19,233 nucleotides of DNA from JANXVV01 sp038230975 (GCA_038230975.1 JBBRMF010000079.1:1-19233), one strand, 5' to 3'. Shown: positions 1-7,316, counted from the first letter of the stretch. A program made the numbers and translations. The notes: generated by a model not told the origin, from the sequence alone.

Positions 1-246
1 GACTTCTTTTGCAATCTGATACCCGCGTTCGATTGGATAGCCGAACAACGCTCGCATCATTTCAATGACATATTCGTGGCTGTGGTCTTCATCATCCAGC
101 AAAACCACATGATAGGGCGGCAGAGATTTGGGTTTTGAATTTGCGTTTCGAGTTGCCGTACGGCTACTTGTGCCGGATTGCGCGGGCTTGGCAACGCTAA
201 CGGCGGAACCATTTTCAGATTTCGTTTCTACTTCGTCACTAGGCAT
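1..246 (-). CDS. clpS: ATP-dependent Clp protease adaptor ClpS (partial, C-terminus beyond window edge)
   Basis: Read on the minus strand from the ATG at 246-244, this gives 82 residues with no stop before the window edge. After a low-complexity, Ser/Thr/Lys-rich N-terminal extension of about 42 residues comes the ClpS core: PPYHVVLLDDEDHSHEYVIE (residues 43-62), then MMRALFGYPIERGYQIAKEV. ClpS proteins bind substrates with N-degrons and hand them to the ClpA/ClpC unfoldase in the cytoplasm. The family motif is usually NDD; here the position equivalent to the Asn appears to be Asp or Leu (LLDDED), a variation I associate with non-proteobacterial ClpS. The distal His of the binding pocket would lie outside the window. 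A GGAG site (253-256 in plus coordinates, spacing 6) supports the start. It lies downstream of the minus-strand TPR gene but has its own candidate promoter. Confidence 0.88.
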   Translation of the reverse strand, partial: MPSDEVETKSENGSAVSVAKPAQSGTSSRTATRNANSKPKSLPPYHVVLLDDEDHSHEYVIEMMRALFGYPIERGYQIAKEV

Positions 247-323
247 GTCGAACTCCAACCCTCTGTTACTCAATTTTACTAAACCAAGGGGTAAACACAA
301 CTAAAATGTAATCAAAAACACAG

Positions 324-351
324 ATTTTATTGGACGAAAATACCATGACAA
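324..351 (-). promoter_or_regulatory. Candidate sigma70-type promoter for clpS
   Basis: On the minus strand, TTGTCA (346-351) is followed after 16 nt by TAAAAT (324-329). Each hexamer differs from the consensus at one position. The predicted start of transcription would leave a leader of roughly 70 nt before the clpS ATG at 246. The surrounding DNA is AT-rich compared with the genes on both sides. This is a motif reading only; planctomycete promoters are not well characterised. Confidence 0.42.
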
Positions 352-397
352 CACTGTTTTTCGACAAAAAATACAAAATGACGCCCGAGCTTGCCGT

Positions 398-1951
398 CTA
401 CTTTGCTTGATTCAGGGCGTCCAATGCGCGGATCAGTTGTTTGGCCACCTGAATCTTCTGCTTGTCTTGCTCGGCTTCGGGCAGTTTGCCTGCCAACTCT
501 ATATATCGACGAAGATATGTCGTTCCTTGCTGTTTTCCGGCGTTTGCATAGCCTTGTCCGAGCTGAAATAACGCTTCACTGCTGGGCGGATCGGCAGCAG
601 CGGCCGCTTTCAGGGCCGACTCAATTTCTCCCGCCAGCGTGTTGTCATTCCGGCCGGAGAAAGCGGCGGCGAGATCCATGTAAATGGCTCCCGCGTTCTT
701 CGGAGACAGCTGGGCGGCTTTATCGAATACCGCTCGGGCTTGATTCAGTTGATTCTGAACCACTTTTACTTGCCCAACCACTTCCCATACCAACGCATCT
801 TTGTCGTTTAACTTAAGCGATTCATCACTCGCCTGCTGAGCGTCTTTTACTTGGCCGAGTGCAAGATAACTAATCGCTTTGTACGCGAGCACGGTTGAGT
901 TTTTGGGATCGACGGCGAGCGCTTCGGCGTATTTCAAAAGGGCGGCTTTATGATTGCCATCGGCAGCAAGTTTCTTGCCGGCGGTAAACGGCGCTTCTAC
1001 AGAGCTTCGATCACCCTCAGAATTAGACTTCAGTTTTAGTTCGGTCTGAACGGCTTTGCGATCATCACTGCGCAGCGGTGTCTCGGTTGATTCGTAACCT
1101 ATCAGATGGGACGCCAGAACATACCGACCGGCCGGGTCTAAATCACTGACTGAAAATCGACCGATCGTATCGGTCTGGATTTGCCGGGCACTGGGCTTGT
1201 CGAGCCGACGCAGTATCAGGGTGGCCTGGGCGATCGGTTGGCCGGAGAAATCTGACAATTCACCCCGCAGCGAATCAGTCCCAATCGGTTCCAGAGCCAG
1301 CGGGGTTGGATTCTCAACCTCACTGGCGGCGGTATAGGCGATTAAATCTCGCGTGCCTTCCTGGAGACTGATTGAACCGTCGGCTCGCTTGGTTTTTACG
1401 GAAACAGTCTCCCGAACCAAGCCAATGTCACGAGCAAAATAGCGATAGGCGGTTCGCTGCGAGCCCGCTTCAGATCCACCGTTTGAAACAACGCATTGCG
1501 TGAGGAACTCACCGGCTTCGGTTTTAAGGGTCTGGCTACCCAGGCAAGTGAGATAAGCAGAATCACTCTTGGATGTCGCATTCCATGCCTCTCCGCTTCG
1601 AGGTTTTGCAGGAAGCATTCGTTGCGGTTCAGGAAATGCAGTGATCTTCCCCGAATTGCGACGGCCAACCAGATAAACGCCATCGGTCTTGATCTGATAC
1701 ACGTCGACGTCGATCGGATACAGCACCTGATTATCCGCAACGATAGGCTCATCAACCGTCAAGGTCTGCACGAATGGTTTATCCGCAATAGTATTCAGTT
1801 TTTGAGTGACGCGATACTTCCATGTGGTTCCCTTAGCCATTGGGAAGTATGCATGAGTGGGTTGTGTTGTAGGCGCGTTGCTGCCCCTGACCGAGAAGGC
1901 GCAGACGATCAGCACGAAAGCCAATAGGCCAGTAATCCGGCGGGCAATCAT
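398..1951 (-). CDS. Exported TPR protein with carboxypeptidase-regulatory-like domain
   Basis: The protein has 517 residues from the ATG at 1951-1949, chosen because GGAG (plus coordinates 1960-1963) lies 8 nt upstream and because it starts directly with a signal peptide: MIARR, a hydrophobic core at about 6-20, then a likely cleavage region near 20-26. An upstream in-frame ATG at 1990 would place 13 non-signal residues before it. Residues 32-210 form a beta-rich domain starting HAYFPMAKGTTWKYRV, resembling secreted domains that begin with a YFPL-x-x-G-x-x-W-x-Y pattern. Residues 227-307 look like a CarboxypepD_reg-type Ig fold (RGELSDFSGQPIAQATLILR, then TDTIGRFSVSDLDPAGRYVL). Residues 322-480 contain three to four TPR-like helix pairs (ADGNHKAALLKYAEALAVDP and similar). 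Likely periplasmic or envelope-associated and involved in protein-protein contacts; no enzymatic motif is visible. Its specific role is unknown. Confidence 0.8.
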   Translation of the reverse strand: MIARRITGLLAFVLIVCAFSVRGSNAPTTQPTHAYFPMAKGTTWKYRVTQKLNTIADKPFVQTLTVDEPIVADNQVLYPIDVDVYQIKTDGVYLVGRRNSGKITAFPEPQRMLPAKPRSGEAWNATSKSDSAYLTCLGSQTLKTEAGEFLTQCVVSNGGSEAGSQRTAYRYFARDIGLVRETVSVKTKRADGSISLQEGTRDLIAYTAASEVENPTPLALEPIGTDSLRGELSDFSGQPIAQATLILRRLDKPSARQIQTDTIGRFSVSDLDPAGRYVLASHLIGYESTETPLRSDDRKAVQTELKLKSNSEGDRSSVEAPFTAGKKLAADGNHKAALLKYAEALAVDPKNSTVLAYKAISYLALGQVKDAQQASDESLKLNDKDALVWEVVGQVKVVQNQLNQARAVFDKAAQLSPKNAGAIYMDLAAAFSGRNDNTLAGEIESALKAAAAADPPSSEALFQLGQGYANAGKQQGTTYLRRYIELAGKLPEAEQDKQKIQVAKQLIRALDALNQAK

Positions 1952-2144
1952 CGCAATAACTCCACAGGAATGACGGCATTTCAGTGTCACACAGCAAATC
2001 GGTCGGCGGATACACCCATCCTATACGTTGCTGGTGAGAAACATCGAACACCATTAGAGTATCATATTTTGGTCCGAACGGGCAAATATGTTGACCGTTC
2101 GCATAACGTTTGCAATTGTTCTCTCTGCCCCAACTGGAGTTTTC

Positions 2145-2712
2145 ATGGCTTGGCCTTCGTCATTGCAGATCTGCTTAAAAGAATGGGCTTCTATTTGCGG
2201 CGCGCTGGAGCATGGTTCGCAGATTATCCTGCTTCGGAAGGGGGGGGATTCGCGAAGAAGCGGGGGAGTTTGAAGTCGAACACCGCCAATTTTTGCTGTT
2301 CCCAACTTACATTCACCAAAGCCTGAAAATGTTGAAACCGGCCGCCCACTCGGATTTTGAAGCGCGCACGGAGGAACCGGGGCAGGTTCGATTGTCCGTC
2401 GCCGGGGTGGTCACCGATATTATCCAGATCAAGTCAAGGCCTCAGATGGACGCGCTCGACAACCAACATTTGTGGACCACTCCACTTATCGATATGCGAT
2501 TCAACTATCGGCCTGAAAATCCCCTTTATCTGCTTTTGGTGAGAGCCTATCGACTTCACGAACCTCAAATCGTCGAGAACGTCCCTGCCTACGCTGGCTG
2601 CAAGAGCTGGGTGCCGTTGGATCACGAAATCGCAACTGGGAATGCAGTTCCCGTGTTGGACGATGTAAAGTATGAACTCAAACGCAGGGGCATTGTGGAT
2701 CGGACCGTGTGA
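2145..2712 (+). pseudogene. DUF1802 family protein, reading frame broken by +1 G in a G8 tract
   Basis: Two overlapping frames together make one DUF1802 protein. Frame one runs from the ATG at 2145 (GGAG at 2136-2139, spacing 5) and reads MAWPSSLQICLKEWASICGA then LEHGSQIILLRKGG. Frame two continues with IREEAGEFEVEHRQFLLFPTY, then HQSLKMLKP, LWTTPLIDMRFNYRPENPLY, LLLVRAYRL and AYAGCKSWVPL, up to the stop at 2710-2712. The switch lies at the run of eight G at 2240-2247: with seven G the sequence would read K-G-G-I and give one intact protein of 188 residues. DUF1802 proteins share the ALKEWA, ILLRKGGI, EFLLFPTY-HQ and GCKSWV blocks seen here; their biochemical function is not known to me. The break may be a sequencing error, a real lesion, a phase-variable tract or a programmed frameshift. 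Downstream codons look unmutated, which favours error or recent change. Confidence 0.82.
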
Positions 2713-2814
2713 AAACGCTCAAGGTCTGTGTCGTCGCCTTTTCAAACTTGCCTGATTTGCCAGCGCGACTTAGGATAACACGCGCAACAGACGAGGAAGC
2801 AACTAGGAGTCAAC

Positions 2815-4047
2815 ATGAAGCGAAGCTGGATTATTCGTGCAAGTCTATGCGGAGCAATGGCCTGCCTTTCGGCTTCAGTGCTACTGGCGAAACCGGGCAT
2901 CGTGAAAACCCGCGATGGGCGAACGCTCGAAGGGGATGTGACCGAGAGAGACGATACGGTCGTCGTCACGTTGCGCGGCATTCCCACTTCGATCGCTCGC
3001 GAAAATGTCGATTCCCTGCAATACACCGGATCGATCGACGAGCAGTACAAAAAGAAACTGGCTACTTTGCCGAAGAATCCCTCAGCCAAGGATCATCTTG
3101 AGGTGGCCCGTTGGCTCTTCGACAGCAAGGCGTATGAATTGGCCCGCAAGGAGACCAATGCGGCACTCCAGTTGGATCCAAACGATACCGATGCCAATAC
3201 GCTTTATACCACGATTCAAAGTCAAATAAGGTTGGAGCATAGCAGGGTGCCGGGAACCACTGTGCCTCCGGGTACGACACCAAAACCACCTGCCGAGGTG
3301 AAGCCCGTCGTGCCGATCCCACCGGGTCAGGGCGCGCCGCACACGGCTGCCATGCACAAATACCTTGCGCCCGATCAGATCAATCTACTGAAACAAGGCG
3401 AATGGCTCACCGATGATGCGAGCGTCAAAGCGACGATTAGCGGTGATGTGCGAAGAAAGTTTGTCGCCCGCATGCAGGAAAATGCCTCAGCTTTTAGCGC
3501 ATTGTCCGCCCAGAAACAGGCCGAACGGATTTTGAAGGATGGTACGGTCGAAGAGCGTAAAGAAATCAAGATGGTCAATGATCCAGCGCCGCTCGCTGAA
3601 TACAAAAAGACCATCCAACCCATGATTCTCACCGGGTGTGCAACGGCCGCCTGCCACGGTGGGACCAGCGGTGGGAAGTTGTTCCTGTACGGAACGCCCG
3701 ATGGCGATGCCGCCACATACACCAATTACTATCTGATAACGCAAACCAACACACAGGTTGGCGGGGCCGAGCGGATGATGATTGACCGGTCCTATTCCGA
3801 CAAATCCCTGATTGCCCTCTTCGGATTGCCTTCTGAGGTATCCAAGGCAAGCCATCCGGAAGTGAAGGGTGTTACCTGGCGGACAATGTTCCGAAGCAAA
3901 GAGGATCCCCAATACAAGAGCCTCTTACGCTGGATTGATAAGCTCAAGAAGCCGGAACCAGATTATGGTTTCACTTTCTCCCTTGAGGCTGCGGAACCCA
4001 AGTCTGATGAAAAGCCAGCCCCTGCTCCTGTAACTCCGGAGAAGTGA
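2815..4047 (+). CDS. Exported cytochrome-like protein with CX4CH motif and TPR segment
   Basis: The protein has 410 residues; AGGAG at 2805-2809 sits 5 nt before the ATG. Residues 1-25 are a signal peptide (MKRSW, hydrophobic stretch, VLLA-K). Residues 26-75 form a small beta domain (GIVKTRDGRTLEGDVTERDD), of the type found in planctomycete proteins that sense or bind at the envelope. Residues 92-138 form a TPR-like helix pair (LEVARWLFDSKAYELARKET). A Pro-rich linker spans about 145-175. The C-terminal part carries TGCATAACHGGTSGGKLFLY with C275, C280 and H281. This CX4CH spacing differs from the usual CXXCH but matches the variant I recall in planctomycete cytochrome-domain proteins (for example C-N-x-G-A-C-H-G). 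A covalent haem is therefore plausible but unproven. Likely periplasmic electron transfer or redox sensing. The C-terminus is Pro/Lys/Glu-rich. Confidence 0.75.
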   Translation: MKRSWIIRASLCGAMACLSASVLLAKPGIVKTRDGRTLEGDVTERDDTVVVTLRGIPTSIARENVDSLQYTGSIDEQYKKKLATLPKNPSAKDHLEVARWLFDSKAYELARKETNAALQLDPNDTDANTLYTTIQSQIRLEHSRVPGTTVPPGTTPKPPAEVKPVVPIPPGQGAPHTAAMHKYLAPDQINLLKQGEWLTDDASVKATISGDVRRKFVARMQENASAFSALSAQKQAERILKDGTVEERKEIKMVNDPAPLAEYKKTIQPMILTGCATAACHGGTSGGKLFLYGTPDGDAATYTNYYLITQTNTQVGGAERMMIDRSYSDKSLIALFGLPSEVSKASHPEVKGVTWRTMFRSKEDPQYKSLLRWIDKLKKPEPDYGFTFSLEAAEPKSDEKPAPAPVTPEK

Positions 4048-4136
4048 TCGAATCTTATGAAGTCGCCCCGGTTCGGTTTGCCCGCCTGGGAAGTCTTGAT
4101 GCCCCGCTTTTTGTTCGATGACCGGGCGGGTTCACC

Positions 4137-4580
4137 ATGATTCCGTTGACGTTCCTCGCGGTAATTCTCCTGGTAACGCTTGCAGCATTCATACTGCATT
4201 TGGCGTCGCGACGAGATACATCCGTCCGGCTCCAGCGTCTGGCAACGGATCACCGCATGCAGTATGTGGCGCGAGACTTATTTCAAATTACACCGCGCGT
4301 GATCGAAAGATTTCCGATCCCCGGCGCCTCGGATCTTCGTGTCGCGGACGTTGTTTATCGGCGCGCGGGGGCGCGCTATCGCTACGTGTTCACGGTTGAA
4401 TATACGCTGGGCGTGGTGCGGACGAAGGAACGCATCCGCCGCGCCGCGACGTTTTGCGAACCGCGCGATCATTCCTGCCCTGCGGACTGGTCGAACCTTG
4501 TTCTTGCACCGGAAAATCTGTCTCTTGCGGATCAATACATCCAACTCTGTGAAGCCAACGAATCGACGGTGCCAGCATGA
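4137..4580 (+). CDS. Small membrane-anchored protein of unknown function
   Basis: The frame encodes 147 residues. Residues 4-24 (LTFLAVILLVTLAAFILHLA) form one N-terminal transmembrane segment, followed by a basic stretch (SRRDTSVRLQRLATDHRMQY) that suggests the bulk is cytoplasmic. The remainder is a single compact alpha/beta-looking domain with strands such as DVVYRRAGARYRYVFTVEYT. I do not recognise a family. The Shine-Dalgarno site is weak (GGGCGGG-rich stretch before the ATG). It lies 89 nt after the cytochrome-like gene and 99 nt before the OmpA-like gene, on the same strand. An overlapping minus-strand frame (4278-4805) runs into the OmpA gene start and is taken as a shadow. Confidence is moderate because no conserved motif confirms it. 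Confidence 0.6.
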   Translation: MIPLTFLAVILLVTLAAFILHLASRRDTSVRLQRLATDHRMQYVARDLFQITPRVIERFPIPGASDLRVADVVYRRAGARYRYVFTVEYTLGVVRTKERIRRAATFCEPRDHSCPADWSNLVLAPENLSLADQYIQLCEANESTVPA

Positions 4581-4609
4581 TGCGCGAAATCCATTGAGCA
4601 TCGCGTCGC

Positions 4610-4637
4610 TTGACGATCCACAGATTTCCCTTAATTT
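4610..4637 (+). promoter_or_regulatory. Weak candidate promoter upstream of the OmpA-family gene
   Basis: TTGACG (4610-4615) is followed after 16 nt by TAATTT (4632-4637). The first hexamer is close to the -35 consensus; the second is poor. It lies about 43 nt before the OmpA-family ATG. Only a suggestion that the lipoprotein-hisH group can be transcribed separately from the genes before it. Confidence 0.28.
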
Positions 4638-4679
4638 ATCGGACCTATCGAAAGACCGGGCACAACTGAAAGGATTCAC

Positions 4680-5354
4680 ATGAAACTCGCACGGATGGCC
4701 ACCACGTTTTTTCTCACAGGGATCTCGATCGTGACAGGGATGGGTTGCGTGAACAAAGTTCACGACGAAAACATCGCATTGCACGACCAGAACCGCGAAC
4801 TGCAAACGCAGCTCAGCGATCGGGATGACAAGCTAAAGCAGGCCCCTGATCCGACACAGCTCTCTGCGATGCAGCGTGAAATCGCCGAGCGCGACGCGAA
4901 AATCAAGGAATTGCAAACCAATCTGAATCGCCCAACGGCCGGCGGTGGTGCTTCGGATCCATCGCTCGGCGGAATCGAAGCGACTTACGATTCAAAAGCC
5001 GGAACGCTCACCGTAAATCTGCCGGGCGATGTGCTGTTCGATGCCGGGAAAGCGCAGTTGAAAGCATCCGCACTCGGCACGCTGGATAAAATCGCCAACG
5101 CGATCAAAAAAGATTACGCCGGAAAGGTAATCAAGGTGGATGGTTACACGGATTCCGATCCGATTACCAAAACCCGCGATCAATGGGATGACAACTGGGA
5201 TTTGTCGTATGGCCGCGCGAAGTCGGTGATGCAATATCTGACGGCTCACGGAGTCGACCAGAAGGTCGTGTCAATTGTCGCCAACGGTTCTAATAAGCCC
5301 AAGGCCAGTAAGCCTGCAAGCCGCCGGGTTGAGATTGTTGTTTTGACTCGGTAG
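4680..5354 (+). CDS. OmpA-family peptidoglycan-binding lipoprotein
   Basis: The protein has 224 residues; AAAGGA at 4669-4674 (spacing 5) supports the ATG. Residues 1-22 are a lipoprotein-type signal ending TGMG-C23; the -3 residue is Gly, so the lipobox is not perfect. Residues 27-84 are a heptad-rich coiled coil (DENIALHDQNRELQTQLSDR). A Gly/Ser linker follows. Residues 108-222 are an OmpA_C domain: TVNLPGDVLFDAGKAQLK, then VDGYTDSDPI with D158, LSYGRAKSVMQYLTAHGV with R179, and ASRRVEIVV. D158 and R179 are the residues expected to grip diaminopimelate of peptidoglycan. Likely anchors the outer membrane to the cell wall, in the manner of Pal. It ends 6 nt before hisH, so the two may be co-transcribed although their functions do not obviously connect. 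Confidence 0.88.
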   Translation: MKLARMATTFFLTGISIVTGMGCVNKVHDENIALHDQNRELQTQLSDRDDKLKQAPDPTQLSAMQREIAERDAKIKELQTNLNRPTAGGGASDPSLGGIEATYDSKAGTLTVNLPGDVLFDAGKAQLKASALGTLDKIANAIKKDYAGKVIKVDGYTDSDPITKTRDQWDDNWDLSYGRAKSVMQYLTAHGVDQKVVSIVANGSNKPKASKPASRRVEIVVLTR

Positions 5355-5360
5355 CTAAAC

Positions 5361-5975
5361 ATGCACCTGTCAATTCTTGATTACGACATGGCCAACCTTC
5401 GCTCGGTGCAAAAAGGCTTCGAGCATGTGGGGGCGGCTGCGCACATCATTTCTACCGCAGCGGAGATCGAAAAGGCGGATCGATTGGTGCTGCCGGGTGT
5501 CGGCGCTTTCGCCGATGCAGTGGCAACCCTGCGGGAGCGCGGCTTGGTTGAACCCATCCTCCGGCACATCGAAAAAGGTAAGCCATTCCTGGGAATCTGT
5601 CTCGGCTTGCAGATGCTGTTTGAAGTTGGATTTGAAGACGGTGAGCATCGCGGAATGGGTGTTCTGAAAGGCAAATGCGTTCGGTTCGATGTGGATCAGA
5701 CTCAGGGATTGAAGGTTCCCCACATGGGATGGAACCAGATCAATCTGCGGCAGCCATCCCCGCTATTTCGCGGATTGCCGGAAGGGTCGAACGTCTATTT
5801 TGTTCACGGATTTCATGCGGTTCCGGACGATGAATCCATCATCTCCTCGACCACGGAATATGGCGGTGAGTTCGTCAGCAGCATCCGGCGTGATAACCTT
5901 ATGGCGGTGCAGTTCCATCCGGAAAAAAGTCAGGCGGTTGGGTTGCAAATTCTCTCAAATTTTGCGGAGATGTGA
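5361..5975 (+). CDS. hisH: Imidazole glycerol phosphate synthase, glutaminase subunit HisH
   Basis: HisH hydrolyses glutamine and channels ammonia to HisF, which makes imidazole glycerol phosphate and AICAR in histidine synthesis (cytoplasm). The 204 residues match the usual family length. The class I amidotransferase triad is complete: C80 in FLGICLGLQMLF, H186 and E188 in AVQFHPEKS. Other family blocks are LPGVGAFADAV (44-54), VPHMGWNQI (119-127) and YFVHGFHAV (146-154). The N-terminal loop reads DYDMANLRSV where most HisH have DYGxGNLxSV. No strong Shine-Dalgarno site lies before the ATG; only 6 nt separate it from the lipoprotein stop, so translation may depend on coupling. No hisF, hisA or other his gene is in the window. 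The stop overlaps the region of the next gene's ribosome site. Confidence 0.95.
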   Translation: MHLSILDYDMANLRSVQKGFEHVGAAAHIISTAAEIEKADRLVLPGVGAFADAVATLRERGLVEPILRHIEKGKPFLGICLGLQMLFEVGFEDGEHRGMGVLKGKCVRFDVDQTQGLKVPHMGWNQINLRQPSPLFRGLPEGSNVYFVHGFHAVPDDESIISSTTEYGGEFVSSIRRDNLMAVQFHPEKSQAVGLQILSNFAEM

Positions 5976-5977
5976 AC

Positions 5978-6466
5978 ATGGCCGAATCACTTCTATCTCA
6001 TCCGTCAGATGCAAAGTTGTCTTCTCAGAAGCAGGAGCTGCTGATGGAGTTCTATAAGATCAACTGGGATGAAATGTGCTGGCGACGAAATGCGGGGTAT
6101 CGCACGGTTATCCTCGGGCTTGGCTACTGCGGCATCTTGTTGGCGATCACCTCCTTCAATCATGGCATTCCAGCACCGGTTCGAATTTGCCTCGCCGCGG
6201 TTATCGCATTTACGACAGTGTTTGGTGCGGCGTATCTGGCGAGTAACTATCAGAAATACATGAGCGCTGCGGGGCGGATGATCCAGATCGAAGACCATGT
6301 CGGCGCGTTTGATGAGGACTTTCTCGGATCGCTTGGTGCTCTTTTACCGGCCAAACGCCGGGGATTTTCGAAAGTTCCCTTGATGGCCAATCCGGTTTGC
6401 ATCGGGTCGATCCTGGCGCTGGTTGCCGGTGGATTGGCGACGGCTGTTGCAATTCTTCTGATTTAG
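5978..6466 (+). CDS. Three-helix membrane protein of unknown function
   Basis: The protein has 162 residues from the ATG at 5978, 2 nt after the hisH stop; GGAG at 5966-5969 within the hisH end (spacing 8) supports this start over a GTG at 5972. Residues 1-40 are a polar, cytoplasmic-looking N-terminus containing FYKINWDEMCWRRNAGYR. Hydrophobic segments lie at about 42-60, 66-88 and 139-161, with a charged loop of about 50 residues between the second and third (IQIEDHVGAFDEDFLGSLGA). I recognise no family. The tight spacing indicates coupled translation with hisH, but there is no evidence that it takes part in histidine synthesis. Confidence 0.72.
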   Translation: MAESLLSHPSDAKLSSQKQELLMEFYKINWDEMCWRRNAGYRTVILGLGYCGILLAITSFNHGIPAPVRICLAAVIAFTTVFGAAYLASNYQKYMSAAGRMIQIEDHVGAFDEDFLGSLGALLPAKRRGFSKVPLMANPVCIGSILALVAGGLATAVAILLI

Positions 6467-6499
6467 AGCATTTTTCAGATCGGTAGGTTGCCCGATGTC

Positions 6500-6586
6500 G
6501 GGTGCCACGGCTCGCGGTACTCCGAGACCTGTGTCTTGTGCCCACCGAAACGCACAGGTCTCGGAGTACCGCGACCCGTGGCACCC
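6500..6586. repeat. Large intergenic palindrome (34-bp arms, 19-nt loop)
   Basis: Positions 6500-6533 and 6553-6586 are inverted copies of each other with a single mismatch (C at 6511 against the G needed to pair with C at 6575). The arms begin GGGTGCCACGG and end with its complement CCGTGGCACCC; the centre of each arm contains CGGTACTCCGAGACC or its complement. The loop is 6534-6552. A hexamer GATGTC occurs immediately left (6494-6499) and 3 nt right (6590-6595), which could be a relic of a target duplication. No U-tract follows on either strand, so it is not a standard intrinsic terminator. It fits a dispersed palindromic (REP- or MITE-like) element. No second copy lies in this window. Confidence 0.85.
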
Positions 6587-6638
6587 ACTGATGTCGCTGC
6601 ATCAACTTGCGAAACGCTCTCGTGGAATCCAGGAAACG

Positions 6639-7316
6639 ATGGCCGATTATCAACCGACTTCACGGCGGCCGATCGCCACCACATTTCGCGCCACCGCATC
6701 CGGCGCAGTTCGGATTTGCGTGCGTGCTGGCATTCACCCGGATGTCATTTCGTATCTGTCCGTCGTCGCCTCGCTCGTCGCGGCAGCATCCTTCTGGCAA
6801 GCTCGATCCCATCCGATTCTTCTGCTGATTGCTCCTCTGTTCTGCTATTTACGGCTCTGGTGCAATATGCTGGATGGAATGGTCGCGCTGGCCGCCAACA
6901 AGGCCAGCCTGCGCGGGGAGATCCTCAACGATCTGCCCGACCGTGTCTCCGATGTCGTTATTTTTGTGGGGGTCGCTCATAGCGGCTTTAACTCAGTGCC
7001 GAGCGGTTATTGGGCGGCCATACTGGCCCTGATGACGGCGTACATCGGCACGCTCGGTCAGGCAGTTGGTGGCCGCCGCGAGTTCGGGGGAATCATGTCC
7101 AAACCGTGGCGGATGGTGGCACTCAATATCGGCGCCTGTCTCACTTATTTGCAGATTCGATCAGCAGGCATACACCTGAAGATACTTGGGGATTTGACAA
7201 TTCTGGACTGCACCTGCATCGCGATCGTGATTGGATGCCTTCAAACGATCTGGGTACGTTTGGCTAAAATCCTGCGGTCTCTCCACGAGCGAAAAAAAGA
7301 AAAATATTTTTCTTGA
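6639..7316 (+). CDS. CDP-alcohol phosphatidyltransferase family protein (YnbA-like)
   Basis: The start at 6639 (225 residues) has AGGA at 6631-6634 with spacing 4. Upstream in-frame ATGs at 6495 and 6591 would run through or abut the palindrome and are less likely. The family transfers a phosphoalcohol headgroup from a CDP-activated lipid in the membrane. The motif Dx2DGx2ARx8Gx3Dx3D is present with exact spacing but as N76-x2-D79-G80-x2-A83-L84-x8-G93-x3-N97-x3-D101: the first and third Asp are Asn and the Arg is Leu. I recall a similar Asn pattern in the YnbA subfamily, so it may be a subfamily mark rather than inactivation. Several membrane helices (about 33-51, 57-75, 106-114, 124-143, 161-174, 186-203) and GGIMSKPWRM (150-159) fit this subfamily. 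It heads an operon with an acyltransferase and a YnbC-like fusion. Confidence 0.82.
   Translation: MADYQPTSRRPIATTFRATASGAVRICVRAGIHPDVISYLSVVASLVAAASFWQARSHPILLLIAPLFCYLRLWCNMLDGMVALAANKASLRGEILNDLPDRVSDVVIFVGVAHSGFNSVPSGYWAAILALMTAYIGTLGQAVGGRREFGGIMSKPWRMVALNIGACLTYLQIRSAGIHLKILGDLTILDCTCIAIVIGCLQTIWVRLAKILRSLHERKKEKYFS

Noticed and set aside
361..397. A hairpin and T-rich stretch after the TPR gene as a terminator
   Set aside because: The stem has only four base pairs (GACG/CGTC) with an 11-nt loop, and the following T-rich DNA is better explained by the AT-rich clpS promoter region.
391..816. A plus-strand open frame of 141 codons over the TPR gene
   Set aside because: It lies antisense to a gene with a signal peptide and clear domains, and its translation has no family features.
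4080..4130. CCCGCC and GGCGGG near the membrane-anchored protein gene as a hairpin
   Set aside because: The paired segment is about 6 bp with a loop near 38 nt and no U-tract; this is within chance for GC-rich DNA.
4278..4805. A minus-strand open frame of 175 codons
   Set aside because: It overlaps the membrane-anchored protein gene and the start of the well-supported OmpA lipoprotein gene, and is Arg/Cys/His-rich as is typical of antisense frames.
6495..6638. N-terminal extension of the phosphatidyltransferase to an ATG at 6495 or 6591
   Set aside because: The 6495 start would translate the palindrome; AGGA 4 nt before the ATG at 6639 gives a better start and the family domain begins after it.
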